In this document: positions 43,278 through 51,766 of the stretch, in pieces
Layout: each line of letters starts with the position of its first letter
Position numbering within the stretch: position 1 is the first letter of the stretch
Assembly: GCA_017548425.1 (NCBI GenBank)
Contig: JAFZAB010000112.1
Span: 1 to 64,000, forward strand
DNA from: Victivallales bacterium
GTDB lineage: Bacteria > Verrucomicrobiota > Lentisphaeria > Oligosphaerales > Oligosphaeraceae
Length of the DNA: 64,000 bases
Direction of reading: 5' to 3'
Notes under the pieces: model-generated
What the model was told of the DNA's origin: nothing
Databases searched by the model: none
The model's input: the letters and a program-made list of their open reading frames with translations, nothing else
Made by a program: the position numbers and the translations under genes

Positions 43278-43358
43278 ACTGGACTTTCTGGATTTACTGG
43301 ATTTACTGGATTCACTGGTGCCATCTCCAGAACATCCAGAATCTCCAGAACATCCAGA
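43278..43358. repeat. 9-bp array with inverted arms (ACTGGATTT / ACATCCAGA)
   Basis: Direct units ACTGGACTT, TCTGGATTT, ACTGGATTT, ACTGGATTC (43278-43313) are followed by ATCTCCAGA and ACATCCAGA alternating twice (43323-43358). The two halves are complementary through CTGGA/TCCAG, the same layout as at 8129-8207. The array fills most of the purD to dehydrogenase gap. Confidence 0.82.
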
Positions 43359-43405
43359 ATCATAGTCCTTTAGCCATAAGCGCCGCCTTCGGCGGCTATA
43401 ATAAT

Positions 43406-44365
43406 ATGAATGTTTATTTCTTTGAGGCTTTTGAAGAGGAGCGCGCTGCGTTGGTGAAATACGGCGCTGAATCGCTTGACGCCGGATTCACGTGGAAAAC
43501 GATCCAGGAGGCGGACATGACGGAGCCGCCCGCGCCGATTATTTCGGTGCGGACGCAGTCCGCCATTCCTGTCGAATGGGCGTCGAAACTCAAAGGAATT
43601 CTGACACGTAGCACGGGATACGACCATTTGAGCCGCTATCGTCTGGCGAGCGGTCATGCGGAACTGCCGTGCGGCTATCTGCCGTTGTATTGCAACCGCA
43701 CGGTGGCGGAGCAGGCGTTGCTGCTGTGGATGGCGTTGGCGCGGAAACTGCCCGTGCAGACGCGTCAGTTCAAGGCGTTCAATCGCGACGGATTGACGGG
43801 CCGTGAAATACTCGGAAAAAATCTGCTCGTGATTGGCGTTGGCAAAATCGGCACGGAAATCGTGTCGATCGGCCGTGGTTTGGGCATGAACGTGAAAGGC
43901 GTCGATCCCGTCCATCGTCTGGCTGATTTGGAATATGTTTCATACGAAGACGGCGCGCCATGGGCGGACATCGTGGCGGTGGCCATGAAACTGACGCCTG
44001 AAAACACGGGATATTTCACGACGGAGCGTCTTAACTGCTTGAAACAAGGTGCTTTGCTAGTGAATGTCGCGCGTGGCGAATTCACGCCGTTGGCGGCGAT
44101 TGCGGAAGCCGTGAAAAGCGGTCGTCTGGGCGGCGTCGGTCTGGACGTTTATGAGACGGAGACGAAGCTCGGCCCGCAATTGCGCGAACATCCTGAAAAT
44201 TGGGAAGGCACGCCATTGCAATATTTAATGGATGCGGACAATGTCATTTTGACGCCGCACAACGCCTTCAATACGAAAGAGGCCGTCGAACGGAAGTCCG
44301 AGCAGTCCGTCCGTCAAGTGACGGAATTTCTGAAGAGCGGCAAATTCATCTGGCCGATTGAATAG
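43406..44365 (+). CDS. D-isomer specific 2-hydroxyacid dehydrogenase
   Basis: A 319 aa NAD-dependent enzyme of the D-2-hydroxyacid dehydrogenase family. The Rossmann motif is LLVIGVGKIGTEIVSIG; catalytic residues are Arg in LLVNVARGEFTPL, Glu in GLDVYETETKLGP and His in VILTPHNAFNTKE. Substrate could be lactate, glycerate or a phospho-sugar acid; the sequence does not say. It has no close operon partner. A GCCGCC-TTC-GGCGGC hairpin lies just before it (43382-43395). Confidence 0.88.
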   Translation: MNVYFFEAFEEERAALVKYGAESLDAGFTWKTIQEADMTEPPAPIISVRTQSAIPVEWASKLKGILTRSTGYDHLSRYRLASGHAELPCGYLPLYCNRTVAEQALLLWMALARKLPVQTRQFKAFNRDGLTGREILGKNLLVIGVGKIGTEIVSIGRGLGMNVKGVDPVHRLADLEYVSYEDGAPWADIVAVAMKLTPENTGYFTTERLNCLKQGALLVNVARGEFTPLAAIAEAVKSGRLGGVGLDVYETETKLGPQLREHPENWEGTPLQYLMDADNVILTPHNAFNTKEAVERKSEQSVRQVTEFLKSGKFIWPIE

Positions 44366-44485
44366 AAGATGGAAAATTGAAAGATAGTGGAGGGGAGCTT
44401 GTCATATGCTAGTATGCACAAGGCTTTTGTTAATCTTTGAATATTGCTTCATGGAAGAAAGTTCAGTAGCAAAAACAGAATAAAC

Positions 44486-45307
44486 ATGTTGAAATATATA
44501 TCAATAATTGTGTTTGTAGTTTTATTGGCTAGTGCATTGGTTCCAATTGTCTTTGCACAGGGCAAGACACGTGAGGAAATGATTGAGTGGATTGCAGAAC
44601 TGGACAAGCGAGACGCAGAACTTCTTCAGCAAGATGCCAAATATCAAGTGGAAATCAATGGAATTACCTCAGAACGTCTTGAGCTTTGGGATACCGAGAC
44701 AGTGTTGGGAAAAGTTGCAGAGTGGAAGATTAAACATTTGAAGGATGAGACGAAAAAAGCGAAGGTCCATGAGGCGTACCAAGAAGCCTTGAAATATATC
44801 GACGCCATTTGGGAAAATGCCGGTGATGGCACTGGTTCGACTACCTTTGGGGGAACAGAAATCATCGATTTGATTAGAAGGCAAATAGCTCTTTGGCTAC
44901 TACCGGATGATGAATATGACGAATGGATGGCTTCATGGTCCAATGCCAAGTTAGTCTTTCAGGGAAAGATCATTCCCTTGACATCTGGAATGGCGCACGC
45001 CAAACTGCTTAGGGAGGATAGTAGTGTATCGTTTTTGTTGAAGCGTGAGAATTGCTTTACAATTGATGGAGAGAAATATGCTTTGGTGGAGAGAAACTAT
45101 GTGGTCGGTATTACTGATGACAACTATCGTGTGTATCTCTACCGTTTGGATTCCAATGGCATGGCAATTCTGATCGAAGAAGTGATTCGGGAACACTTTG
45201 CGAGTGAAATGAAATTATTCAAGTATATGGAGGGATGTTTGCAGTTGGACTGGAAATACCTTGAAGAGGATAAAAAGGAAAGCACGTGGATTCTTTTACT
45301 GGAATAA
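44486..45307 (+). CDS. Secreted protein of unknown function
   Basis: A 273 aa protein with an N-terminal signal (MLKYISIIVFVVLLASALVPIVFAQ). The start is ATG 44486; the longer reading adds a hydrophilic stretch. After a helical, Glu/Lys-rich first half (EEMIEWIAELDKRDAELLQQ) a beta-rich second half follows (KLVFQGKIIPL, YALVERNYVVGI). The gene is visibly more A+T rich than its neighbours, suggesting recent arrival or low expression. I do not recognise a family. Confidence 0.72.
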   Translation: MLKYISIIVFVVLLASALVPIVFAQGKTREEMIEWIAELDKRDAELLQQDAKYQVEINGITSERLELWDTETVLGKVAEWKIKHLKDETKKAKVHEAYQEALKYIDAIWENAGDGTGSTTFGGTEIIDLIRRQIALWLLPDDEYDEWMASWSNAKLVFQGKIIPLTSGMAHAKLLREDSSVSFLLKRENCFTIDGEKYALVERNYVVGITDDNYRVYLYRLDSNGMAILIEEVIREHFASEMKLFKYMEGCLQLDWKYLEEDKKESTWILLLE

Positions 45308-45404
45308 GGAACTCTACCTATAAAAAGATAAAGTTTATTCTCTTTGATGATATATTAAAAAACAAAGCAAATAGTTCATTGTCAGTGATCAAGATGGTTT
45401 TATG

Positions 45405-45437
45405 CAAGGCCCCTCGGACATTGTCGAAAGGGCCTTG
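45405..45437. terminator. Convergent hairpin, candidate two-way terminator
   Basis: CAAGGCCC (45405-45412) pairs with GGGCCTTG (45430-45437). It lies between convergent genes and is followed by only short T-runs, so termination is uncertain. Confidence 0.45.
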
Positions 45438-45452
45438 ATTATTCCTATAATT

Positions 45453-46709
45453 TTATATGTCCATCACTTTGCCGTTTTTGCGGGATTCTTCTGCTGCGAA
45501 GACCATCAGATGGCTTTCGAGCGTTTCATCCGTGCCGGAAAGGATTTTTGAAGGATCTTGTTCCGCTACGGCGGAAATGAATGCGTCCATCAGGCCGCCA
45601 TCGCCGCCACCATGGCCGCTCAAGATGCCGCCGTCGTTTTTCACGGCGGTGTCGATGACGGTTTTCTTGTCGGTGAGGAAATCGAACAGCGTCATGGTAT
45701 TGCTGTCGGTATCAATGGAGCCTCGTGTTCCGAAGATGCGCGTCAACCGGCCGCTGTGGGCGTTGAAGGCGGTCATCGTCATGGAGATGGTGCTTCCGTT
45801 GTCGAAAATCATATTGACGACTTGATTGTCCACGACGTCGTTGTCACAGGCATAGACACAACGTCCATACGGTCCGTTGCGCAAAGCGTCAAGAATCGTC
45901 TCCCTCGTAACTTCGTGGGAGAGAACATTTACGGGCCAGCCTGAATGGCCTTTGTCTAAGCGGTCGCGCAAATAGATTTTGATGGCGGAATAAGGACAGT
46001 TTTTCTCAATTTCCGCCGGGCAGTCGAGACAACGTGTGGCCGCTCCCTTCGGGGCGCATTCGGATCGAAAATGTTTTAGTGTTCCAAATGACTGGACTTG
46101 ACGGCATGGACGGTTCATCACATAACGAAGCCAATCCACGTCATGGCAGCATTTTGCGAGAAGCATGAAGGAGGATTCCTCTTCGTTGCGCCAATTGCCG
46201 CGCACGAAGGAATGGGCCTGATGCCAATAACCGACTGGTTCCAGATGCTGGATGTTGATGATTTCGCCAATGGCGCCGGAGGCCAGAACTTCTTTAAGCT
46301 TTCTTGTGTAGGCGGTGTAGCGGAGAACGTGGCAGACCGCAAAGAGGACGCCTGCTTTTTTCACGGCGGCGACGATTCGGCGGCACGCTTCGGCAGTCGG
46401 AGCCATTGGTTTTTCCAAGAGAATGTCATAACCCAGTTGCGCAAAGGCGATTGCAGGAGCTTCATGCATCTGGTCCTGCGTGCAGATGAGCACTGCGTCG
46501 GCCAGACGCGGGAGGCGTGCGACATCCTCCCAACTGTTGAAGCGATATTCCGGCGGAACGTTGTGCGCATCCCCTACGGCATTCCGCCGTTCGGCAATCG
46601 GTTCCGCGATCGCCACGACTTTTGCACGTTCCGGACATTGCAGCACAAACCGTCCATAACCACTTCCACGTGCACCGCAACCGACAATCAGTATTTTTAC
46701 CTGTTTCAT
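45453..46709 (-). CDS. Gfo/Idh/MocA family oxidoreductase
   Basis: A 418 aa NAD(P)-dependent sugar oxidoreductase. The start is ATG 46709 (MKQVKILIVGCGARGSGYG) with AGGAGT upstream. Motifs: VAIAEPIAERRNAVGD, ADAVLICTQDQMHEAPAIAFAQLGYDILLEKPMA (EKP catalytic lysine), HVLRYTAYTRKLKEVL and CCHDVDWLRYVM. It has a Cys-rich insertion (ATRCLDCPAEIEKNCPYSAI) seen in a subset of the family, perhaps a metal site. Likely acts on an inositol, hexose or amino-sugar; it is not adjacent to an obvious pathway partner, though the xylose-isomerase-like gene at 47292 is nearby. Confidence 0.88.
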   Translation of the reverse strand: MKQVKILIVGCGARGSGYGRFVLQCPERAKVVAIAEPIAERRNAVGDAHNVPPEYRFNSWEDVARLPRLADAVLICTQDQMHEAPAIAFAQLGYDILLEKPMAPTAEACRRIVAAVKKAGVLFAVCHVLRYTAYTRKLKEVLASGAIGEIINIQHLEPVGYWHQAHSFVRGNWRNEEESSFMLLAKCCHDVDWLRYVMNRPCRQVQSFGTLKHFRSECAPKGAATRCLDCPAEIEKNCPYSAIKIYLRDRLDKGHSGWPVNVLSHEVTRETILDALRNGPYGRCVYACDNDVVDNQVVNMIFDNGSTISMTMTAFNAHSGRLTRIFGTRGSIDTDSNTMTLFDFLTDKKTVIDTAVKNDGGILSGHGGGDGGLMDAFISAVAEQDPSKILSGTDETLESHLMVFAAEESRKNGKVMDI

Positions 46710-46904
46710 GAAAGACTCCTGTTGTTCTTCAACTGTCCATAACTGGGTGAAAGACTTGAATAATGTTAGTTTCACGACATCTTGATGAATGGCTGACAAA
46801 GAGCCATCAAGATGTGGAAAATTCGTAAGAACATACTATCTCTGTTCTTGTCCAGATTGCAAATTGGACGAGAATGAATTCAAATCAAGACAATTTTTAT
46901 GGCC

Positions 46905-47210
46905 TTAATGTATGTGTTTCATGGCTTCACCGAAAGCACATAGGAAGAAAATCAAAGTTATAATGGCTATGACAAAACTGACTGCCAAGAAGATAAGATT
47001 GACTTTCGCGAGATTGGCACGGCTTGGTTTGGTATTGTCCAATGCATAGACGATGAGCATCACAAGATTCACGACTGGAATCATTTGCAGAATGAGATAG
47101 AGAAACCATTCGCCTTTGGTTACAGTAGGACTGTAGTCTGGCGGCAGTTGCACATAGACTGGCTGGACGGGAGGTTGGTATTGCGTTGAATAGGGGGATT
47201 GTTCGGACAT
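46905..47210 (-). CDS. Small membrane protein, unknown
   Basis: A 101 aa protein with a Pro/Tyr/Gln-rich start (SPYSTQYQPPVQPVYVQLP), followed by two transmembrane segments (WFLYLILQMIPVVNLVMLIVY and LIFLAVSFVIAIITLIFFLC) and a loop DNTKPSRANLAKVN. The layout, a short disordered cytoplasmic lead plus a two-helix hairpin, resembles many small DUF-type membrane proteins with a TKPSRANLAK-like loop. Function unknown. The intergenic hairpin at 47238 belongs to the next gene on the same strand. Confidence 0.7.
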   Translation of the reverse strand: MSEQSPYSTQYQPPVQPVYVQLPPDYSPTVTKGEWFLYLILQMIPVVNLVMLIVYALDNTKPSRANLAKVNLIFLAVSFVIAIITLIFFLCAFGEAMKHIH

Positions 47211-47237
47211 GTGATTTTTCTATTGAATGTTGTGAAA

Positions 47238-47269
47238 CAAAGCCCGAAACCAAGAGGCTTCGGGCTTTG
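47238..47269 (-). terminator. Terminator of the sugar isomerase-like gene
   Basis: CAAAGCCCGAA (47238-47248) pairs with TTCGGGCTTTG (47259-47269), with short T-runs on the minus strand. It lies 23 bases after the end of the gene at 47292. Confidence 0.72.
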
Positions 47270-47291
47270 ATATTTTACTGGAATTCAACGA

Positions 47292-48095
47292 TTAGCGGCG
47301 GCCATAGGCGAAGCCAGCCTGATTCATGTAGATATAGGAGCGGGTGAGGGAGACGACCATGTCGTAGGGGGAGTTGTCCAGTTCGACGATGATGTTGTCG
47401 ATGGATTCAGGAGCCTCTTCGAGAATGTCGCGGATGTTGAGCTTGCCTTCGCCGAGCGGGCGGAGCGGGACTTTCTGTTCGTAGGTACCCTTCACGATGG
47501 TCGGATTGAGGTTGGGCTTTTCGGTCGTGCCGTCTTTCATATGGAGAAGGATGATGCGATCGTAGTATTTGCGGACCATTTCGGCGGCGTTGTTGGCGCC
47601 GAAGTTGGACGACCAGTAGGCGTCGAGCTGGAATTTGATGTCCGGGCAGTACTTCAGATAGATGTCGTATTTGAGTTCGCCGTCGAGGCGTTCGAATTCC
47701 CAGTAGTGGTTATGCTGGAAGAGTTCGATGCCGAGGGGCTTCAGTTTCTGCATCATCGTGTTGGTGGCGTCAGCGGTGCGTTTGATGGCGTCAAGATTTT
47801 CGAAATCCTTGGGGCCGTAACCGCAGACGACGCGTTTGAGGCCGAGTTCGCCAGCCTGGTCAATGGATTCGTTGATGTTGTCAAGATTGCACCACGGACG
47901 GTGGGAGGAAGTGATTTCGAGACCGAGATCGGAAGCGGCCTTGTAGAAATCTGGAATGGAGAGGTCGCCGAAGCCGCAGGGCTCGATACCGATGTAGCCG
48001 ATGTCGGCGACGGTTTTTAGGACGCTGCGCATGCCGAGTTTTTCGATTTCGTTGCGGAGGGAGTACATCTGTACGGCCAACTTGCGTTTGAACAT
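47292..48095 (-). CDS. Sugar phosphate isomerase/epimerase (xylose isomerase-like barrel)
   Basis: A 267 aa TIM-barrel protein of the AP-endonuclease-2/xylose isomerase-like group. It begins KRKLAVQMYSLRNEIEKLG and contains the metal-ligand regions GIEPCGFG, ELFQHNHYWEF, QLDAYWSSNFG, LLHMKDG and IIVELDNSPYD. No signal peptide. Members isomerise or epimerise sugars or sugar-like acids, often encoded beside Gfo/Idh oxidoreductases, and one lies 0.6 kb downstream here on the same strand. Confidence 0.85.
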   Translation of the reverse strand: MFKRKLAVQMYSLRNEIEKLGMRSVLKTVADIGYIGIEPCGFGDLSIPDFYKAASDLGLEITSSHRPWCNLDNINESIDQAGELGLKRVVCGYGPKDFENLDAIKRTADATNTMMQKLKPLGIELFQHNHYWEFERLDGELKYDIYLKYCPDIKFQLDAYWSSNFGANNAAEMVRKYYDRIILLHMKDGTTEKPNLNPTIVKGTYEQKVPLRPLGEGKLNIRDILEEAPESIDNIIVELDNSPYDMVVSLTRSYIYMNQAGFAYGRR

Positions 48096-48210
48096 GGGAA
48101 TCTCCTTTTGTTTTTTTAGGTTTGGACAAGTTGAAAATGCTGATGAAATCTGCTTTTAATATAATCGCTTTTGAAAATTATACGTGATGGATTGGATTAT
48201 TCAATTGGCG

Positions 48211-48897
48211 TTATGAAAAAAGATTGTATTTCAGGATGTACCAAATGGCGGCGACGCCGTCTTTCCAGCCGATTTTTTTCCCAGCGTCGAATGGACGGGC
48301 ATGGTAGGCGATCGGAACTTCGTAGAGGCGAATCCGCCGTTTTGACAGTTTGGCGGTGATTTCGGGCTCGAAACCGAAGCGGTTGCATTCCAACGTGAAA
48401 GACTTGAAAATTTCCGCGCGGATCATCTTGTAGCATGTCTCCATGTCCGTTAGATGCAGATTGGAGAAAACATTGGAGACGAACGTGAGAAACTTGTTGC
48501 CGCAGTAGTGCCAGAACGTATCGACGAGAATCTCGCGGCCTGAGTAGCGCGAGCCGAAGACGGCGTCCGCCTTGTCGTCGATAATCGGTTGGAGCATGGA
48601 TGGAAATTCGTTTGGAGAGTATTCCAAATCAGCATCTTGGATGATGACGACATCGCCCGTCACATTGGCCTGCGCGGTGCGGATGCCGGCGCCTTTGCCT
48701 TGATTTGTCGGATGATGGAAGATACGAAGATCCGGCGAAGGCGGGAGGCTGTCCAGCAATTGAGTGGTACCATCGGTCGAGCAGTCATCGACAACAAGAA
48801 TCTCCAGATCCTTCACGCCGCAGTTGCGGACGGCGTTGATGACATCGACGACCGTGGTGACTTCATTAAATACAGGGATGATGACGGAGAGTCGCAT
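48211..48897 (-). CDS. Glycosyltransferase family 2 (DPM1/GtrB-like)
   Basis: A 228 aa GT-A glycosyltransferase. Start ATG 48897 (MRLSVIIPVFNEVTTVVDVI). The donor and metal sites are visible as LEILVVDDCSTDGT, HPTNQGKGAGIRTA and VVIIQDADLEYSP; the sequence DMETCYKMIRAEIF and RFGFEPEITAKL are typical of dolichyl-phosphate-mannose-like synthases. No transmembrane helix, so it is the soluble catalytic type. Its start lies 13 bases from the end of the upstream gene (48911-50170), so the two probably share an mRNA. Confidence 0.9.
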   Translation of the reverse strand: MRLSVIIPVFNEVTTVVDVINAVRNCGVKDLEILVVDDCSTDGTTQLLDSLPPSPDLRIFHHPTNQGKGAGIRTAQANVTGDVVIIQDADLEYSPNEFPSMLQPIIDDKADAVFGSRYSGREILVDTFWHYCGNKFLTFVSNVFSNLHLTDMETCYKMIRAEIFKSFTLECNRFGFEPEITAKLSKRRIRLYEVPIAYHARPFDAGKKIGWKDGVAAIWYILKYNLFS

Positions 48898-48910
48898 GGT
48901 GGTTGGTGGG

Positions 48911-50170
48911 TTATTTGGTTTCTGGATATAAATACTTGAGCATGAGCAACGTGGCATGGACTTGATGCTGCACGTTGTCGATACGGACGAACGGACTGTT
49001 CGGCGCGGCGGTGATACCGCCGTAGGCTTCCGGAACGACGTTCTTCAGACTCGTGAGATAAGGGTTGTACTGCATGAACGGCCCTTTATACTGGCAGAGG
49101 ATGAGTTTGCCCATGATATTGTCGATGACGGATTTAAGCCGTTTTTCTTCCTCCTGCCGTCCTGTCATTTTGGCGATTCGCCATGTGGCGGCGAGGCCTT
49201 CGACGGCGTAGGCCACGTTGGCCTTTTTGCCCTCCAGTTGGTTTTCGTCTATCTGCCACCAGGCGAGAGCCATGGCGGCGTCTGCCGCGAGTTTCGCATG
49301 CGACTCCCATCCCGCTTCGACATATTCCGCGAAGGCCATGGAGCCCCACTGGTAGAAGCCTTTCGTGAGATCTTGGTCGCCATCGGGCTGCCATGTCTGG
49401 ACAGTGTATCGGTGGATGAGGCGCGGCAACGCGAAATTGATGCGTCGTATCAAGTCTTTACGATTGTAGAAACGCGCCGCCTTGCAGTAGGCGAGAAGCG
49501 CTTCGCCATCGTAGTAGGAGCTTGGGACGGGTTTGCGAATGCCTGAACTGAGTTCGTAGGCGCGAGACCATGAGCCGTCATCCAATTCCATCGTGCGAAG
49601 GAATTGCAGATGGGTGAACAGAATGCGGCGATATTTGTCTTTTGTATTCTGGTCCAGATACTTATCTTGTCCTGCGAGAAAATCCGTCAACGCAAGACAG
49701 AAGAGGGCGACCGTTCCCGAATTCAGATTTTTCTCGCCTGGATAGACAATGACGGTTTCGCCAGTCGGAAGCGTCTTGATGTTCTGGATGAAAAAATCAA
49801 AGCCGAGAAGGAGTGCACGGCGTGTCGGTTCATTGAAGAAATCGCGATTGAGACAGGCGAGACCCCAGATGGCTCCCGCCTGGCGAACTTGGTTGTCATC
49901 ATCGGAAGTCTTTCCGTCGGAAAGATCTAGAAGATATTTGAAATTGCCATCCGCCTTCTGTTGGTTCAGATAGTAGGCGCGAGCGGCTTCCAACGATTGG
50001 AGGAGGATGTCGCGCGTGAGGGGCGGCGTCTGGATTTCATGCTGCCACGCGTCCATCGGCGTATAGGTCTGCAATTGCTTCGTCGTTTCCTCCAACGAAA
50101 CGAAGGAGTTGGCCTGCGCAAACAGGTGACAAGAAATGCAAATTGAAAGAATAAATAAGAATCTAGTCAT
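48911..50170 (-). CDS. Secreted alpha/alpha-barrel-like protein, unknown
   Basis: A 419 aa protein with a signal peptide (MTRFLFILSICISCHLFAQA). The body is helical with repeats of aromatic-rich helix pairs (QAGAIWGLACLNRDFF, ALFCLALTDFLAG, GEALLAYCKAARFYNR, FYQWGSMAFAEYVEAG, VAYAVEGLAATWRIAK), a pattern of alpha/alpha toroids such as glycoside hydrolases or polysaccharide lyases. A GTVALFCL and TWQPDGDQDLTKG segment may line the cavity. I cannot name a family. Co-transcribed with the GT2 gene, which suggests a role at a cell-surface glycan. Confidence 0.72.
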   Translation of the reverse strand: MTRFLFILSICISCHLFAQANSFVSLEETTKQLQTYTPMDAWQHEIQTPPLTRDILLQSLEAARAYYLNQQKADGNFKYLLDLSDGKTSDDDNQVRQAGAIWGLACLNRDFFNEPTRRALLLGFDFFIQNIKTLPTGETVIVYPGEKNLNSGTVALFCLALTDFLAGQDKYLDQNTKDKYRRILFTHLQFLRTMELDDGSWSRAYELSSGIRKPVPSSYYDGEALLAYCKAARFYNRKDLIRRINFALPRLIHRYTVQTWQPDGDQDLTKGFYQWGSMAFAEYVEAGWESHAKLAADAAMALAWWQIDENQLEGKKANVAYAVEGLAATWRIAKMTGRQEEEKRLKSVIDNIMGKLILCQYKGPFMQYNPYLTSLKNVVPEAYGGITAAPNSPFVRIDNVQHQVHATLLMLKYLYPETK

Positions 50171-50199
50171 GTTTCAGTCGTCGATTGTTCAATTGAGAT

Positions 50200-50228
50200 T
50201 GACAATGGCAAAGAGAGAGATTAGGATT
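50200..50228 (+). promoter_or_regulatory. Promoter of the PHP phosphatase gene
   Basis: TTGACA (50200-50205) and TAGGAT (50223-50228) at 17 bases, with the extended -35 form TTGACAATGGC shared with the pseudopilin promoters. Confidence 0.6.
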
Positions 50229-50283
50229 ACATTAATACATAATTGTGATTTTTCATGTTGAAACGTGTTTTTTGAGTGATTCG

Positions 50284-51090
50284 ATGGATTTTTCTAGCAG
50301 GATTAATTTTCATACGCATACGCGGTTGTGCAAACATGCGGATGGCGAGCCGATAGACTACTGCCGTGAGGCCGTGAAGCAGGGCGTTTCCGTGCTGGGC
50401 TTCAGCGACCATACGCCGTATCCCGTGAAACGTTGGGAGACGGTTCGCATGGATTTGGATCAGATGCCGTTGTATGTCAACGGGATAGAGGCCGCGCGGA
50501 GGGAGTTTCCGCAATTGCGCATCATCATGGGCATGGAATGCGAATACGATCCGGCCTATGCGAATTTCTTCAAAGACGTCCTGATGGGCGAATACGGCTG
50601 CCGCTATTTAGTGGGTGCCATCCATTCGTATGTGGACCGAAATGGCGAATGGAAAGGACTTTACGGCTATCGTATGACAGATGAGAATCTTCGCGATTTC
50701 GCCGACCATACGGTGGCGGCCATCCAGAGCGGATTGTATTTGTTCATGGCGCATCCGGATGTCTTCGGCGTGAGCTATGAAGGATGGACGGCGGAGGCGA
50801 CGGCCTGTTGCCGTGAAATCTGCAAGGCGGCTGTCGCGGCAGATATGCCGTTGGAAATCAACGGCTATGGGTTGCGGAAAAAGTTGAAGTTGGACGAAGG
50901 GACCATGCGGCCGCAGTATCCGTTGGAGAAATTCTGGGAAATCGTGGGCGAAGAGGGCGTGAAGGCCGTCGTAAGCAGTGACGCGCATCGTCCAATCGAT
51001 GTCTGGAGCAACACGGATGACTGTGTTGACTGGGCGAAACGCCACGGCGTGGAGATTGTGAACGAGTTGATTGCCGAAAAAATCGAATAA
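50284..51090 (+). CDS. PHP-domain histidinol-phosphatase family protein
   Basis: A 268 aa metal-dependent PHP phosphatase. Metal-ligand motifs: NFHTHTRLCKHADG, LGFSDHTPYP, LVGAIHSYVD, FMAHPDVFG and VVSSDAHRP. The whole outline (metal-site order and about 270 aa length) matches HisK-type histidinol-phosphate phosphatases. ATG 50284 begins at the PHP fold; the earlier ATG adds 13 residues. The other his genes are not here, so the true substrate may be another phosphate. eda follows after 24 bases, same strand. Confidence 0.82.
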   Translation: MDFSSRINFHTHTRLCKHADGEPIDYCREAVKQGVSVLGFSDHTPYPVKRWETVRMDLDQMPLYVNGIEAARREFPQLRIIMGMECEYDPAYANFFKDVLMGEYGCRYLVGAIHSYVDRNGEWKGLYGYRMTDENLRDFADHTVAAIQSGLYLFMAHPDVFGVSYEGWTAEATACCREICKAAVAADMPLEINGYGLRKKLKLDEGTMRPQYPLEKFWEIVGEEGVKAVVSSDAHRPIDVWSNTDDCVDWAKRHGVEIVNELIAEKIE

Positions 51091-51114
51091 TGCAAAAAAG
51101 GACAGAAACGGAAG

Positions 51115-51741
51115 ATGTTTGACAAATTGCGTGAATACGGAGTCGTGCCGGTAGTGGCGGTTGACAGCGTTGATGACGGGATGCGGCTTTGCGAGGCTCT
51201 CATTGCGGGCGGCCTGCCTGTCGCGGAAGTGACGTTTCGGACGTCGGCCGCGGCCGACGTCATCCGCGAGGCCCGTGTGCGTTTTCCTGAAATGATTCTG
51301 GGAGCGGGGACGGTTCTGACGGTTGACCAAGTGAAACGTGCGAAAGCGGCGGGAGCAGGCTTTGCCGTGGCGCCCGGCTGCAATCCGACGATTGTGAAAG
51401 CCGCTCAGGCCGAAGGACTTCCGTTCGCTCCTGGCATCTGCACACCGAGTGATGTTGAACGCGCTGTCGAGCTTGGCTGCAAGCTGTTGAAATTCTTCCC
51501 GGCGGAAGTTTCCGGCGGTGTTCCGATGCTGAAGGCGTTGATTGGACCGTATGGCCATCTGGGCATCGGCTTCTGCCCGACGGGCGGCGTGACGACGGCC
51601 AATTTGAAAGATTATCTGGCGTTGCCGCAAGTGGCGTTCGTCGGCGGCACATGGATTGCGAAGAAAGACTTGATCAAGGCTGGCGACTGGGCTGGCATCA
51701 CGGCATTGGCCAAGGCGGCTGTCGCCGCCGCAAAGCGTTGA
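51115..51741 (+). CDS. eda: KDPG/KHG aldolase
   Basis: A 208 aa class I aldolase that splits 2-dehydro-3-deoxy-6-phosphogluconate or 4-hydroxy-2-oxoglutarate to pyruvate. The catalytic Glu is in VAEVTFRT and the Schiff-base Lys in LLKFFPAEV; APGCNPTIVKAA and FCPTGGVTTANL are family signatures. Standard length and start. It allows the Entner-Doudoroff or uronate/hexonate routes to be completed; the neighbouring nucleotidyltransferase and ROK genes may use related sugars. Confidence 0.94.
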   Translation: MFDKLREYGVVPVVAVDSVDDGMRLCEALIAGGLPVAEVTFRTSAAADVIREARVRFPEMILGAGTVLTVDQVKRAKAAGAGFAVAPGCNPTIVKAAQAEGLPFAPGICTPSDVERAVELGCKLLKFFPAEVSGGVPMLKALIGPYGHLGIGFCPTGGVTTANLKDYLALPQVAFVGGTWIAKKDLIKAGDWAGITALAKAAVAAAKR

Positions 51742-51766
51742 ATCAAGAGAAATTAGGAGAATAGGC

